Below the pieces are notes generated by a model. That model worked only from the letters and a program-made list of their open reading frames with translations, was not told where the DNA came from and did not search any database. From Acidovorax sp. FJL06 (lineage in GTDB: Bacteria > Pseudomonadota > Gammaproteobacteria > Burkholderiales > Burkholderiaceae_C), in the NCBI RefSeq assembly GCF_003852545.1, contig NZ_QAJR01000017.1, positions 13,056 to 77,055 on the forward strand: a stretch of 64,000 bases of DNA. The letters run 5' to 3'. Shown one piece after another: positions 38,107-48,972 of this stretch (its first letter is position 1; each line of letters opens with the position of its first letter). The position numbers were made by a program, and so were the translations under genes.

Positions 38107-38709
38107 TCAGGCCATGGCCATCGAACCCGACAGCGAAGCACCAACCCCCACCGAGGCCGCCGCGCGCTGCACCATGGCCCGCTTGTTGCGCGGGCGCGGC
38201 ACATGCACCACCGGCGGCGCGCCATTGATGGCCGCCAGGCTGAGCACCAGGGTCACCGTGCGCGAGCCCGCATCCCGCTCGTCGGGGGCATAGGCGCGGT
38301 AGCTGCCGTTGCCCGGTCCATGGCTGCGCTGCACCGCATGAAAAGCCACCCGGGCCCCCGTCACCCGGTGGCCGCCAAAGGGCAGCACCCGCAGGCGCGC
38401 ATCGCGGTCGAGCGCCAGGCCCAGATTGCCCGGGCGGTTGATCAGGTCGGTGCGGATCGCACGCCAGGTCTGCCCCTGGTCGGCAGAAAACTGCCAGGTC
38501 CCGGCCTGGGCATCCAGGTGCTCGATCACCACCCCGGCTGCGGCCAGCATGTCGGGGCAATGCTCTTCCACGATCTGTGCCAGCGTATTGCCTCCGAGGC
38601 CTGCGCCCGCTGGGGCCATGGCATCAGAGGCGGTGGCCGGTCGCCGGTCTGCCCCCCTGTGGAGGCTGGCTGAAGGGGTGGAGCCGTGGATCAGAGCATG
38701 GGTGGTCAT
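38107..38709 (-). CDS. Hypothetical protein with one adhesin-repeat-like domain
   Basis: 200 residues from MTTHALIHGSTPSAS; a start 15 codons upstream is possible. There is no signal peptide or membrane helix. Residues about 70-140 (QAGTWQFSADQGQTWRAIRT, then DARLRVLPFGGHRVTGARVA and FHAVQ) resemble the repeat unit of large RTX/VCBS-type surface proteins, where G-x-W-x-(Y/F)-S-x-D-x-G-x-x-W is followed by LRFxP. Here it occurs once in a small protein. The C-terminus is basic, then Ala/Ser/Gly-rich. It is divergent from the response regulator, with 176 bases between. Confidence 0.6.
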   Translation of the reverse strand: MTTHALIHGSTPSASLHRGADRRPATASDAMAPAGAGLGGNTLAQIVEEHCPDMLAAAGVVIEHLDAQAGTWQFSADQGQTWRAIRTDLINRPGNLGLALDRDARLRVLPFGGHRVTGARVAFHAVQRSHGPGNGSYRAYAPDERDAGSRTVTLVLSLAAINGAPPVVHVPRPRNKRAMVQRAAASVGVGASLSGSMAMA

Positions 38710-38885
38710 GGGAAACCCTTTGAAAACGAAGTGTGAAGACGAAGGTTTGCGCATTGGTGCGCACCCTTAGAACCGGTTCCAAGTGCTTTTCAATGCTTGA
38801 CGGAAAGTCTAGAAAGTGACCTACCCTGCGTCCATCGCACAAATGGACTAGCCCGCAACACCCCGTTGTGCGCAATACTTGCCCA

Positions 38886-39545
38886 ATGAGTGCCCCCCTG
38901 AGTGCCCATCCCAGCGCCCACCTTCTGCTCGTGGACGACCACGCCCTGTTCCGCACCGGGCTGCGCCTGATCGTGCAGGACCACCCCTGCGTGGGCGCGA
39001 TTGCCGAGGCGGGCTCCATCGCCGACGCCTGCGCGCTGCAGCAGGCCGATATCGACCTGGTGCTGCTCGACATCCAGCTGCCTGGCATGAGTGGCCTGGA
39101 CGGCCTGCGCCTGCTGCGCCAGGCCTGCCCCCGGGCCCGCATCGTGCTGGTGTCCGCCAGCGTGGCACCCGACGCCATCCACGAAGCACGCGCCCGGGGC
39201 GCCGACGGCTTTCTGCCCAAGTCGGCCAACGCCGAAGACATCCTGGAGGCCATCACCTGTGCGCTGTCGGGCCAGCCCTGCTTTCCGATCAACAGCGGCA
39301 ACAGCGCCACCACGCGCGGGCCCGATGCGCCCTCGCTCACGGCGCGCCAGCTCGATGTGCTCTCGCTGCTGTGCACCGGCAAACCCAACAAGGTGATCGC
39401 CCGCGACCTGGGCCTGAGCGAAAACACGGTGCGCGTGCATGTGGCCGCCATCTTTGCGCAGCTGGGCGTGAACAGCCGCAGCGCCGCCCTGCTGGCCGCA
39501 CAGCGCCTGGGCCTGTCGACACCACAGCTCCATGACACCCTCTGA
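38886..39545 (+). CDS. LuxR/NarL-type response regulator
   Basis: Two-component transcription regulator (219 residues). The receiver domain (residues 12-125) has acidic pocket LLLVDDHALFRTG, phospho-acceptor D62 in LVLLDIQLPGMSG, and lysine in GFLPKSAN. The C-terminal LuxR helix-turn-helix reads LTARQLDVLSLLCTGKPNKV, then LGLSENTVRVHVAAIFAQLG. ATG 38886 is chosen; a GTG six codons upstream is possible. Its end overlaps the hybrid kinase start by 14 bases, so they form one two-component unit. Upstream (38770-38825) there are a GAACCGGTTC palindrome and a weak TTGACG-N17-CCTACC promoter-like pair. Confidence 0.93.
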   Translation: MSAPLSAHPSAHLLLVDDHALFRTGLRLIVQDHPCVGAIAEAGSIADACALQQADIDLVLLDIQLPGMSGLDGLRLLRQACPRARIVLVSASVAPDAIHEARARGADGFLPKSANAEDILEAITCALSGQPCFPINSGNSATTRGPDAPSLTARQLDVLSLLCTGKPNKVIARDLGLSENTVRVHVAAIFAQLGVNSRSAALLAAQRLGLSTPQLHDTL

Positions 39546-41433
39546 CGCCGCGCCCGAACCCCCAGGCGCCCAGCCCCCCTCCCGCTGGGGCTGGCCGGTG
39601 TGGGAGCGCGACGAGGTGCTGCGCGAGCAGGTGGCCCTGCTGCGACAGAACTTTCCGATGACGCTGCTGGCGTCGCTGGCCACCGCGCTGGGCACCCTGT
39701 GGGTCATGGCCCGGGTGGCCGACACGCAGGCCACCACCGTCTGGCTGTCCACCCATGCGCTGGTGATTGCGGGCGTCTATCTCACGCTGCGCAGCATCTC
39801 CCCTTTTACCGACCCGGCACCCCAGGCCGCGCGCAAGCTCATCGCCTGCATGGCCGCCATGGGGCTGAGCTGGGGCAGCCTGGGCTATGTGGTGCTGTAC
39901 TGGGGCACGTCCGACAGCGTGATCTATGCCATCGGCATCATCAGCACGGTGTCCTCGGGCGCACTGGGCCTGGGGGCGCCACTGTACCGGGCCTATGTCA
40001 CCTACCTCACCAGCGCCATCGGCGGGGTGATGCTGGCCGTGGCGCTGGCCGGGGGGCCCGTGATGTGGCCGGCACTGTTCCTGACCGGCGTGTACTACGC
40101 GCTGACCTGCCTGCAGGCCCGCACCGCCGACCGGGCCACGCGGCGCAGCATTGCGCTCAAGCTCGAAAACGAGCGCCTGGTGAACGAGCTGCGCGCCGAA
40201 TCCCAGCGCGCCCTGGCCGCGCAGGGGGCCGCCGAGCAGGCCGACCGCGACAAGTCGCGCTTTCTGGCGGCGGCCAGCCACGACCTGCGCCAGCCCCTGC
40301 ATGCCATGGGCCTGTTTCTCGAATCGCTGCAACGCAGCCCGCTCAACGACCACCAGCGCACCGTGCTCAAGCACGCGCACGCGGCCTCGGGTGCGGCGGC
40401 CGAAATGCTCACCACGCTGCTGGACTATTCGCGGCTGGAAGCGGGGGTGGTGAAGGTGCGGCCCGCGGCCTTTGCGGTGCAGCCGCTGCTGACGGCGCTA
40501 GAGCAGGAGTTTGGCGTGCAGGCCGACACCGCCGGGCTGGTGTACCGCACCCGCGAGACCTCGGCCGCCGCCTTTGCCGACCGCTCGCTGGTCGGGCTGG
40601 TGATGCACAACTTCATCTCCAACGCGTTGCGCTACACCGCGCGGGGCGGCGTGCTCATTGCCTGCCGCACACGGGGCAAACGGCTGGCGCTGGAGGTGTG
40701 GGACACCGGGGCGGGTATCCCCGTGCACCAGTGGGAGGACATCTTCAAGGAGTTCCACCAGCTCGGCAACCCCGAGCGTGACCGACGCAAGGGCCTGGGC
40801 CTGGGCCTGGCCATCGTGCAGCGGCTGGCGCGCGAGATGAAGACCTCGGTAGAGCTGCGCTCACACCCCGGCCGGGGCTCCGTCTTTCGGCTGTGGCTGG
40901 ACCGCTGGCAGGGTGCGCTGGAGGACGACGCCAGCCCCGCCCCCTCCGCCCGCAGCCTGGCCGGGCTGAAGGTGCTGGCCATCGACGACGACGAGGCGGT
41001 GCGCCTGGGCATGCAGTCGCTGCTGCAAAGCTGGGGCTGCCAGTGCCTCACGGCCGAGTCCAGCGCCAATGCGCTGGAGGCGCTCGAAGACGTGACCCCC
41101 GACATCATCATCACGGACTTCCGCCTGCGCCACGAAGAGACCGGCAAGCAGGTGCTGCAGGCACTGCGCACCTACCTGGGCACGCCCGTGCCGGCGATCA
41201 TCATGACGGGCGACACCTCGCCCCAGCGCCTGCGCGACGCGCAGTCCACCTCGGCCCTGCTGCTGCACAAACCGGTCTCCACCGGCCAGCTGCGCGATGC
41301 CATCGTGCAGCTCATCACCCGGCCCCAGCCCCCGGCCCTGGCGGACGATGGCCCCGGGACGGCGCCCGCGCAGGAGCCCCCCGAGAGCGAGCCCCCCGCA
41401 GCCGTTACAGCCAGCGGCGCAACAAACCCATGA
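39532..41433 (+). CDS. Hybrid sensor histidine kinase/response regulator
   Basis: Membrane histidine kinase with its own receiver (633 residues). There are five or six hydrophobic segments in residues 40-205 and no large periplasmic domain, so it probably senses a membrane or intracellular signal. HisKA: H250 in FLAAASHDLRQPLHAMGLFL. HATPase: HNFISNALRYTARGGVL, WDTGAGIP and GLGLGLAIVQRLA. C-terminal receiver: VLAIDDDEAVRLGM, phospho-acceptor D529 in DIIITDFRL, lysine in LLHKPVS. Its 3' end overlaps the convergent aldehyde dehydrogenase gene by 29 bases. Confidence 0.94.
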   Translation: MTPSDAAPEPPGAQPPSRWGWPVWERDEVLREQVALLRQNFPMTLLASLATALGTLWVMARVADTQATTVWLSTHALVIAGVYLTLRSISPFTDPAPQAARKLIACMAAMGLSWGSLGYVVLYWGTSDSVIYAIGIISTVSSGALGLGAPLYRAYVTYLTSAIGGVMLAVALAGGPVMWPALFLTGVYYALTCLQARTADRATRRSIALKLENERLVNELRAESQRALAAQGAAEQADRDKSRFLAAASHDLRQPLHAMGLFLESLQRSPLNDHQRTVLKHAHAASGAAAEMLTTLLDYSRLEAGVVKVRPAAFAVQPLLTALEQEFGVQADTAGLVYRTRETSAAAFADRSLVGLVMHNFISNALRYTARGGVLIACRTRGKRLALEVWDTGAGIPVHQWEDIFKEFHQLGNPERDRRKGLGLGLAIVQRLAREMKTSVELRSHPGRGSVFRLWLDRWQGALEDDASPAPSARSLAGLKVLAIDDDEAVRLGMQSLLQSWGCQCLTAESSANALEALEDVTPDIIITDFRLRHEETGKQVLQALRTYLGTPVPAIIMTGDTSPQRLRDAQSTSALLLHKPVSTGQLRDAIVQLITRPQPPALADDGPGTAPAQEPPESEPPAAVTASGATNP

Positions 41434-42844
41434 CCTGGTCGAACCGGGCGCCATAGGGCGGATAAAACAGCGAACCCATCGCCCAGCGCGACTGCACCAG
41501 CACCGACTTCTGGTGGCAAAAGCGCAGAAAACCCGGCTCGCCATGGTAGGCGCCCCAGCCGCTGTCGCCCACGCCGCCAAACGGCAGGTTGTCGTGGGCA
41601 ATGTGCATCAGCGTGTCGTTCACCGTCACGCCGCCGCTCACGGTGCGGCGCAGTATGTCGTCACGCACGGCTTCGCTCTGCCCAAACCAGTACAGCGCCA
41701 GCGGGCGCGGCCCGGCATTGATGTGGGCAATGGCATCGTCGAGCCGCTCGTACGAGATCACCGGCAGGATGGGGCCAAAAATCTCCTCCTGCATGAGCTG
41801 CATCTGAGAGGTGGCGCCAAACACCAGCGTGGGCAGCATCTGGCGGCTGGCGCCATCGCCCAGCGTGCCCACGGTGTGGACCACGGGCTTGCCTGCGGCC
41901 GGGTCGATGGCCTGCACCTCCGCCCCCTGGGTTTGGGCCTGCTGCAGCATGGTGCGCAGACGCGCATGGTGGCGCGGCGTGATGATGGAGGCGTAGTCGG
42001 CATTGCCCTCGATGGTGGGGAACAGCCGTGCCACCGCCGCCCGGTAGGCCTGCGCAAACTCGCCCTCGCGACCGCGCGGCAACAGCACGTAGTCGGGCGC
42101 AATGCAGGTCTGCCCTGCGTTGAGCAGCTTGCCATGGGCGATCTTGAGGGCCGCATCCGCCATGTCGCAGTGCCCGTCGATGATGCAGGGCGATTTGCCG
42201 CCCAGCTCCAGCGTGGTGGGCGTGAGGTGCTGCGCCGCCGCCTGCGCCACCTTGCGCCCCACGGCCGTGGAGCCGGTGAACACCAGGTGGTCGAACGGCA
42301 GCGAGGCAAACAGGGCCGACAGGTTGGCGTCGCCCTGCACCACGCAAAACTCGTCGGGCGCAAAGAACTGCACCACCAGCAGGGCCAGCTGGGCCGAGGT
42401 GTGCGGCGTCAGCTCGCTGGGCTTGAGCATCACACGGTTGCCCGCTGCCAGCGCCGTGATGGCGGGCGCCAGCGCCAGTTGCACCGGGTAGTTCCAGGGG
42501 GCAATCACACCCACCACACCCAGCGGCTGGCGCTGGATGAAGGCATGGGCCGGCTGCAGGTAGATCGGCGTGCGCACCTTCTGGGGCTTCATCCACCGGG
42601 CCAGGTGGCGCAGCGTGTGCGACAGCAGCGCGCGCAGCACAAAGAAGTCGGCCACCTCGGTCAGGCGCGGCGAACGCATGCCAAAGTCGGCCTGCACGGC
42701 CGCCGCCAGCACGGGGCCATGCTCGTCCAGCATCTTGCGAAGGCGCAGCAGCCGCTCGCGGCGCACCAGCAAGGGCACATCGACCTGCGCGCGGCTGGCC
42801 TGGCGTTGAAGTTCGAAATGGGCGTGGATATCGGCGGGTGTCAT
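41405..42844 (-). CDS. Coniferyl aldehyde dehydrogenase-type aldehyde dehydrogenase
   Basis: NAD(P)-dependent aldehyde dehydrogenase of the class that includes coniferyl aldehyde dehydrogenase (CalB). It has 479 residues from MTPADIHAHFELQRQAS. The cofactor region is VIAPWNYPVQLALAPAITAL, the general-base glutamate is in LELGGKSPCII, and the catalytic cysteine is C247 in NAGQTCIAPDYVL. The C-terminal FYPPYG segment is typical of this shorter, membrane-leaning subfamily. Substrate is inferred only; medium- or long-chain and aromatic aldehydes are all possible. It converges on the hybrid kinase with a 29-base overlap. Confidence 0.88.
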   Translation of the reverse strand: MTPADIHAHFELQRQASRAQVDVPLLVRRERLLRLRKMLDEHGPVLAAAVQADFGMRSPRLTEVADFFVLRALLSHTLRHLARWMKPQKVRTPIYLQPAHAFIQRQPLGVVGVIAPWNYPVQLALAPAITALAAGNRVMLKPSELTPHTSAQLALLVVQFFAPDEFCVVQGDANLSALFASLPFDHLVFTGSTAVGRKVAQAAAQHLTPTTLELGGKSPCIIDGHCDMADAALKIAHGKLLNAGQTCIAPDYVLLPRGREGEFAQAYRAAVARLFPTIEGNADYASIITPRHHARLRTMLQQAQTQGAEVQAIDPAAGKPVVHTVGTLGDGASRQMLPTLVFGATSQMQLMQEEIFGPILPVISYERLDDAIAHINAGPRPLALYWFGQSEAVRDDILRRTVSGGVTVNDTLMHIAHDNLPFGGVGDSGWGAYHGEPGFLRFCHQKSVLVQSRWAMGSLFYPPYGARFDQVMGLLRRWL

Positions 42845-42975
42845 GGATTGATCATAGAAGACACCCCCACGGGCGCATCCCGAAAAAACAGGCGAAACCG
42901 GCACACGGACTCGCTGCGCAAGCAGCTCCGCGCTGGACTGGAAAAGGCGCGGCGCACCGGCCGGCCTGCGCCCCG

Positions 42976-43332
42976 TCAGCGTACTTCTCGCGCCTCGACG
43001 TCCGTGACCTCGGCGGCACCGGGCAGGATGCCACCCCGGCGCGATGCCGTGGCCTCGTCGCTGGTGTCATCCGCCGCTGGTGCAGCACCACGGCGGCCGG
43101 ACGACCAGCGCTCGGTGGAACGGAACACGGTGCGGAAGCCCGTGCGGGGGTCCATGCGCATGGCCCAAGGGGTTACCGGCTGGCCGGTGAGGCGCGCCCA
43201 ACCGGCACGCAGCATCCAGACCAGCGCCAGCACCAGGGCCGCGACCACCAGGCTGGCAAACAGCACCAGCCCCATGGCGATGACCACCACCCGCAGCAAC
43301 AGGCGCAGAACGCCTGCAACAAATTCATTCAA
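42976..43332 (-). CDS. Small membrane protein of unknown function
   Basis: 118 residues. One long hydrophobic stretch (residues 7-41; LLLRVVVIAMGLVLFASLVV followed by AALVLALVWML) could make one or two helices. The rest is a hydrophilic tail rich in Arg/Ala/Glu (TGFRTVFRSTERWSSGRRGA). The ribosome binding site AGGAGAGGTGA lies 6-16 bases before ATG. It is downstream of clpB (58 bases), possibly in the same transcript. I do not recognise a family. Confidence 0.65.
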   Translation of the reverse strand: MNEFVAGVLRLLLRVVVIAMGLVLFASLVVAALVLALVWMLRAGWARLTGQPVTPWAMRMDPRTGFRTVFRSTERWSSGRRGAAPAADDTSDEATASRRGGILPGAAEVTDVEAREVR

Positions 43333-43355
43333 ACGTCACCTCTCCTTCACATCTT

Positions 43356-43381
43356 GGGGAAGGGTTTTGGCCCCCTTCCCC
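43356..43381 (-). terminator. Inverted repeat after clpB (possible terminator)
   Basis: GGGGAAGGG/CCCTTCCCC form a perfect 9-bp stem with an 8-base loop, 10 bases beyond the clpB stop. There is no T-tract on the minus strand, so it may act as an mRNA 3'-end stabiliser or a weak attenuator before the small membrane protein rather than a full terminator. Confidence 0.45.
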
Positions 43382-43390
43382 AGCCCCCGG

Positions 43391-45997
<2,607 letters not shown>

Positions 45998-46023
45998 GGG
46001 TGATGTCCTCCGAATTGCAGAAC

Positions 46024-46052
46024 ACTTGGGGCAGGGTGTGCCTGATTTCAAG
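46024..46052 (-). promoter_or_regulatory. Sigma-32 heat-shock promoter of clpB
   Basis: On the minus strand CTTGAAA-N14-CCCCAAGT. The -35 is identical to the RpoH consensus; the -10 keeps CCCCA of CCCCATNT, and the 14-base spacer is optimal. The predicted transcript start (about 46017) gives a 20-base leader before clpB. Function is inferred from the motif and from clpB being a classical RpoH target. Confidence 0.8.
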
Positions 46053-46131
46053 ACAGCCCCTTGGCCCACCCCCTGGCCTGCCATTGACCTGCGTCAGTGA
46101 TTCACCACGGCGCACGGCCCACCGCCGCTAC

Positions 46132-46190
46132 CATTTCAATAGCTGATACCGCTTTACCTGAGGGCGATAGAGCCCTATTTCACTCACATC
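46132..46190. repeat. Dispersed intergenic hairpin repeat, degenerate copy
   Basis: CATTTCAATAGCTGATACCG, then CTTTACCTGAGGGC and GATAGAGCCCTATTTC, share word order with copies 1 and 2, but the stem is imperfect. It fills most of the 220-base gap between clpB and moaE. Confidence 0.5.
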
Positions 46191-46217
46191 CACGGCAGCA
46201 GCGCGGCCCCTGCAGTC

Positions 46218-46697
46218 TCAGGCGGCATTGCCCAGCGCAATGCCCCAGCGCGCCAGCGCGGCGTCGTCGCTCACCCGCGCGTCCACCCAGCGGGCGCCCT
46301 GGGCGGTTTCTTCCTTCTTCCAGAACGGTGCCTGGGTCTTGAGGTAGTCCATCAGGAACTCGCAGGCCTGAAAACTCTGGCCCCGGTGGGCGCTGGTCAC
46401 GGCCACCAGCACGATCTGGTCCAGCGGCTGCAGCAGCCCGACGCGGTGGATGACCCGGGCGCCGAAGATGTCGAAGCGACGGAAGGCCTCATCCACCATG
46501 GCCTCGATGGATTTTTCGGTCATGCCCGGGTAGTGCTCCAGCTCCATGGACGCCACCTGGTCCCCTTCATTGCGGTCACGCACCGTGCCCACAAAGCTGC
46601 ACACGGCGCCCACGCCCTTGTTTTCGCGGCGCAGCGCCGCCACCTCGGCGGACAGGTCGAAGTCTTCGGTCTGGATGGAAACGCGGGGCACGGTCAT
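46218..46697 (-). CDS. moaE: Molybdopterin synthase catalytic subunit MoaE
   Basis: Large subunit of molybdopterin synthase; converts precursor Z to molybdopterin using sulfur from the MoaD thiocarboxylate. It has 159 residues from MTVPRVSIQTEDFDLS. Family motifs: GAVCSFVGTVRD, LELEHYPGMTEK-like (SMELEHYPGMTEKSI), HRVGLLQPLD, SAHRGQSFQACEFLMDYLK, and the catalytic lysine in APFWKKEE. The order moaE-clpB is known from related genomes, but the usual upstream moaD is not here. Confidence 0.96.
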   Translation of the reverse strand: MTVPRVSIQTEDFDLSAEVAALRRENKGVGAVCSFVGTVRDRNEGDQVASMELEHYPGMTEKSIEAMVDEAFRRFDIFGARVIHRVGLLQPLDQIVLVAVTSAHRGQSFQACEFLMDYLKTQAPFWKKEETAQGARWVDARVSDDAALARWGIALGNAA

Positions 46698-46745
46698 GGC
46701 GAAAAACTCTCTACTGGACGGACGACGGCAAAGGCGAACGGGCAA

Positions 46746-46976
46746 TCAGGGCGAACGGTGCAGCCGGGGCGCGGCCAGCAGCGCGCGCTCTTCCTCGACC
46801 ACCTTGTGCAGCTGTGCCAACGAAGGGGACGGTGGCAATTCGGCCAGCAGGGTTTGCAGGCGGGTGACATCACCGACCGTGGGCGCCACCTTGATCTGCG
46901 CGATGGCGGCGGCCACATTGCCGCCTCGCACCAGCGCCAGCACTTTGGCCGGCCATTCGCTTTTGTTTCGTGCCAT
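46746..46976 (-). CDS. Small hypothetical protein upstream of moaE
   Basis: 76 residues from MARNKSEWPAKVLALV, ending 48 bases before moaE. It is mostly helical (RGGNVAAAIAQIKVAPTVGD, LAQLHKVVEEERALLAA), with no cysteines and no membrane segment. It lacks the C-terminal Gly-Gly of MoaD and ends in HRSP, so it is not a disguised sulfur carrier. I recall similar short proteins in Comamonadaceae but no function. It is divergent from the gene at 47062. Confidence 0.55.
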   Translation of the reverse strand: MARNKSEWPAKVLALVRGGNVAAAIAQIKVAPTVGDVTRLQTLLAELPPSPSLAQLHKVVEEERALLAAPRLHRSP

Positions 46977-47061
46977 AAATAGGTAAAAAGGTTTGTCTGT
47001 AGGATTCGCCCGCACTGTACCCGCACTGCAGCCCCCTTTGAACAGGCTCGCACCAACGACC

Positions 47062-47316
47062 ATGGCCACACAAACGATTCAGACCGATCTGTACAAGCTC
47101 TACCCCTCGCCGCGCAACCAGCACCGCGACGTTTTCGAGCACCAGGTTTTTGTTCCCTACCCCTACGCCATCATCGACCTGGAGGTGATGGAGCTGGCCG
47201 GCAAGACCACGCTGTTTGCGGCCTGCCGGCTGTCGGACATGAAGATGGGCCAGCTGGTGAGCTTCGAGCTGGCCGCAGACCAGGCCAGGTTCGAGCGCCT
47301 GTTCACCCCCGACTGA
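47062..47316 (+). CDS. Small hypothetical protein
   Basis: 84 residues from MATQTIQTDLYKLYPSP; the 23 codons above that start lie in the divergent promoter region and are unlikely to be coding. It looks like a compact alpha/beta protein (YPYAIIDLEVMELAGKTTLF, CRLSDMKMGQLVSFELAADQ). No motif is recognised. It is followed after 9 bases by the next gene, so the two are probably co-transcribed. Confidence 0.55.
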   Translation: MATQTIQTDLYKLYPSPRNQHRDVFEHQVFVPYPYAIIDLEVMELAGKTTLFAACRLSDMKMGQLVSFELAADQARFERLFTPD

Positions 47317-47325
47317 AGGGCGCCC

Positions 47326-47667
47326 ATGGACGACGACAACCAGATCCACGTGCCGCCTTCGTTCATGGCGGTGTACAGCGACACGCGCCAGCGCCTGACT
47401 GAAAAGCCCGCCGTGGTGCGCACCCGCTACGAGCTGTGCGAAGACCTGGCCGGCCACCTGGTCGAGCATGCGCAGACGCTCTACCACGTGCAGGCGCCGT
47501 CCGAGGCCGAGATCCTGCGGCGCATCCACGCCGGGCTGTGCACGGCCGAATCGGGCGTCTCGGTGCCCGAGGCCACCTGGATCACCACCCGCCTGGCCGA
47601 GCTGCTGAACTGGCCCTGCCCCGAGCTGCTGGTGCCGCTGCCCTCACCCACCGACGCCACGGGCTGA
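47326..47667 (+). CDS. Small hypothetical protein, paired with 47062
   Basis: 113 residues, acidic and helical (RYELCEDLAGHLVEHAQTLY, EAEILRRIHAGLCTAESGVS, then WITTRLAELLNWP). Similar short proteins in this family are sometimes labelled ATPase with chaperone activity in databases, but no Walker motif is present here and I would not adopt that name. It ends 14 bases from the convergent receptor gene. Confidence 0.6.
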   Translation: MDDDNQIHVPPSFMAVYSDTRQRLTEKPAVVRTRYELCEDLAGHLVEHAQTLYHVQAPSEAEILRRIHAGLCTAESGVSVPEATWITTRLAELLNWPCPELLVPLPSPTDATG

Positions 47668-47681
47668 GGCCTCCCGGGGCC

Positions 47682-48869
47682 TTATTTGGTGAACCGCCCG
47701 TCGCGCCCCATCATCAGCAGGTCCACAAACTTGCCGGAGTTGTGCTGGCTGGCGGACAGTTCCACGGGATAGCCGCCCAGGCTCACGCTCTTCATCGACT
47801 CCATGGCCTGCACCAGGCTGGCCCGCGTGGGCTTGGCCCCGGCGCGCTGCAAGGCCTCCACCAGAAAGCGGGCCGCGATGAACCCCTCCATCTGGCTGAA
47901 CGTGAACTCGGTGAGGCCCCGGGCCTTGGCCAGCCCCTGGAATTCCCGCGAGATGGGCATGCTCAGGTTCCACGGCGACGGCACGACCTGGGAGACCACC
48001 ACGCCCCGCGCCCGCTCGCCCAGCGCCTGCACGAGCTGGGCATTGCTGATGGCCGACAGCATGTAGAACGTGCTGCGGTGGCCTGCGTTCAGGTAGGCGT
48101 CCACAAAGTCCACGCTGGGCTTGCCAGCGCTGATCACTACGATGGCCTGCGGCGACTGCCTGGCCACCACCGCCACTGCATCGGCCATCTTCGAGCCGTC
48201 CACCTCCAGCGGAGCCTGGGCAAGCAGGGCCACGTTGTGCGCTTTCACGGACTTCTCGACGGCGGCCAGCCCGCCCGTGCCGAACGGGTTGTTCAGGTAC
48301 ACCGCTGCAATGCGCGAGATGCCGACCGAGGCCAGCTGCTTCACGGTGGCATCAAGCTCAGCCGCGTAACCCGCCTTGATGTTGAAGACATAGCGGCTGT
48401 TCGCTTGCCGCAAGGCATCGGACCCGGTGAACGGCGCAATGAACGGCACCCCCCGCGCCTCGGCGATCGGCAAGGCCGCCAGCGCCGGTGGGGTGCCGGC
48501 GTACTGGAACAGCGCGAGCACCTTGTCCTCGTCGATCAGCCTGCGGGTGTTGTCTGCGGCCTGCTTCGGGTCGTAGGCATCGTCCAGGGCCACCACCCGG
48601 ATCTTGCGCCCCCGCACGCCGCCTGCGGCATTGACCTGGTCGAAGCAGAGGCTCGCCCCCAGGCGCACCTCGTGGGTCAGCGCCGACAGCGGCCCGCTGA
48701 GCTGGCCCGACTGGCCTATGACGATCTCGCTGTCCGTCACGCCCGCCATGTCTTGCCCCTGGGCCGGAGCGCCCGCCAGGCCCAGGGCCAAGGCAGCCGC
48801 AACAAGGCCGGCACGGACGCCGTTGGAGGACGATGGTAAAAGTCGAAATGCTGCCCGCAGCTTGCGCAT
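47682..48869 (-). CDS. Branched-chain-amino-acid-type ABC transporter substrate-binding protein
   Basis: Periplasmic receptor of the LivK/HAAT class (type I fold; 395 residues from MRKLRAAFRLLPSSSNG). The signal peptide ends near GAPAQG (about residue 40). The domain begins GVTDSEIVIGQSGQLSGPLS and has AYDPKQAADNTRRLIDEDKV, usual for family 6 binding proteins. No permease or ATPase gene is next to it; it follows the succinate-semialdehyde dehydrogenase at the end of the hpa operon (103-base gap) and may bind an aromatic acid rather than an amino acid. That is inference. Confidence 0.88.
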   Translation of the reverse strand: MRKLRAAFRLLPSSSNGVRAGLVAAALALGLAGAPAQGQDMAGVTDSEIVIGQSGQLSGPLSALTHEVRLGASLCFDQVNAAGGVRGRKIRVVALDDAYDPKQAADNTRRLIDEDKVLALFQYAGTPPALAALPIAEARGVPFIAPFTGSDALRQANSRYVFNIKAGYAAELDATVKQLASVGISRIAAVYLNNPFGTGGLAAVEKSVKAHNVALLAQAPLEVDGSKMADAVAVVARQSPQAIVVISAGKPSVDFVDAYLNAGHRSTFYMLSAISNAQLVQALGERARGVVVSQVVPSPWNLSMPISREFQGLAKARGLTEFTFSQMEGFIAARFLVEALQRAGAKPTRASLVQAMESMKSVSLGGYPVELSASQHNSGKFVDLLMMGRDGRFTK

Positions 48870-48972
48870 GTTGTCTGTCTCCGGGTGTTGATGTGGTTTC
48901 GCTTTGATCGCCCCTTGCACTGCGCATGCCCCCGAGGGAGAAAGGCGCGCAGCGGCCCCGGGGGCCCGGGCC

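Noticed and set aside
46746-46976. Possible moaD upstream of moaE
   Set aside because: The product lacks the ubiquitin-like pattern and the C-terminal Gly-Gly needed for thiocarboxylation.
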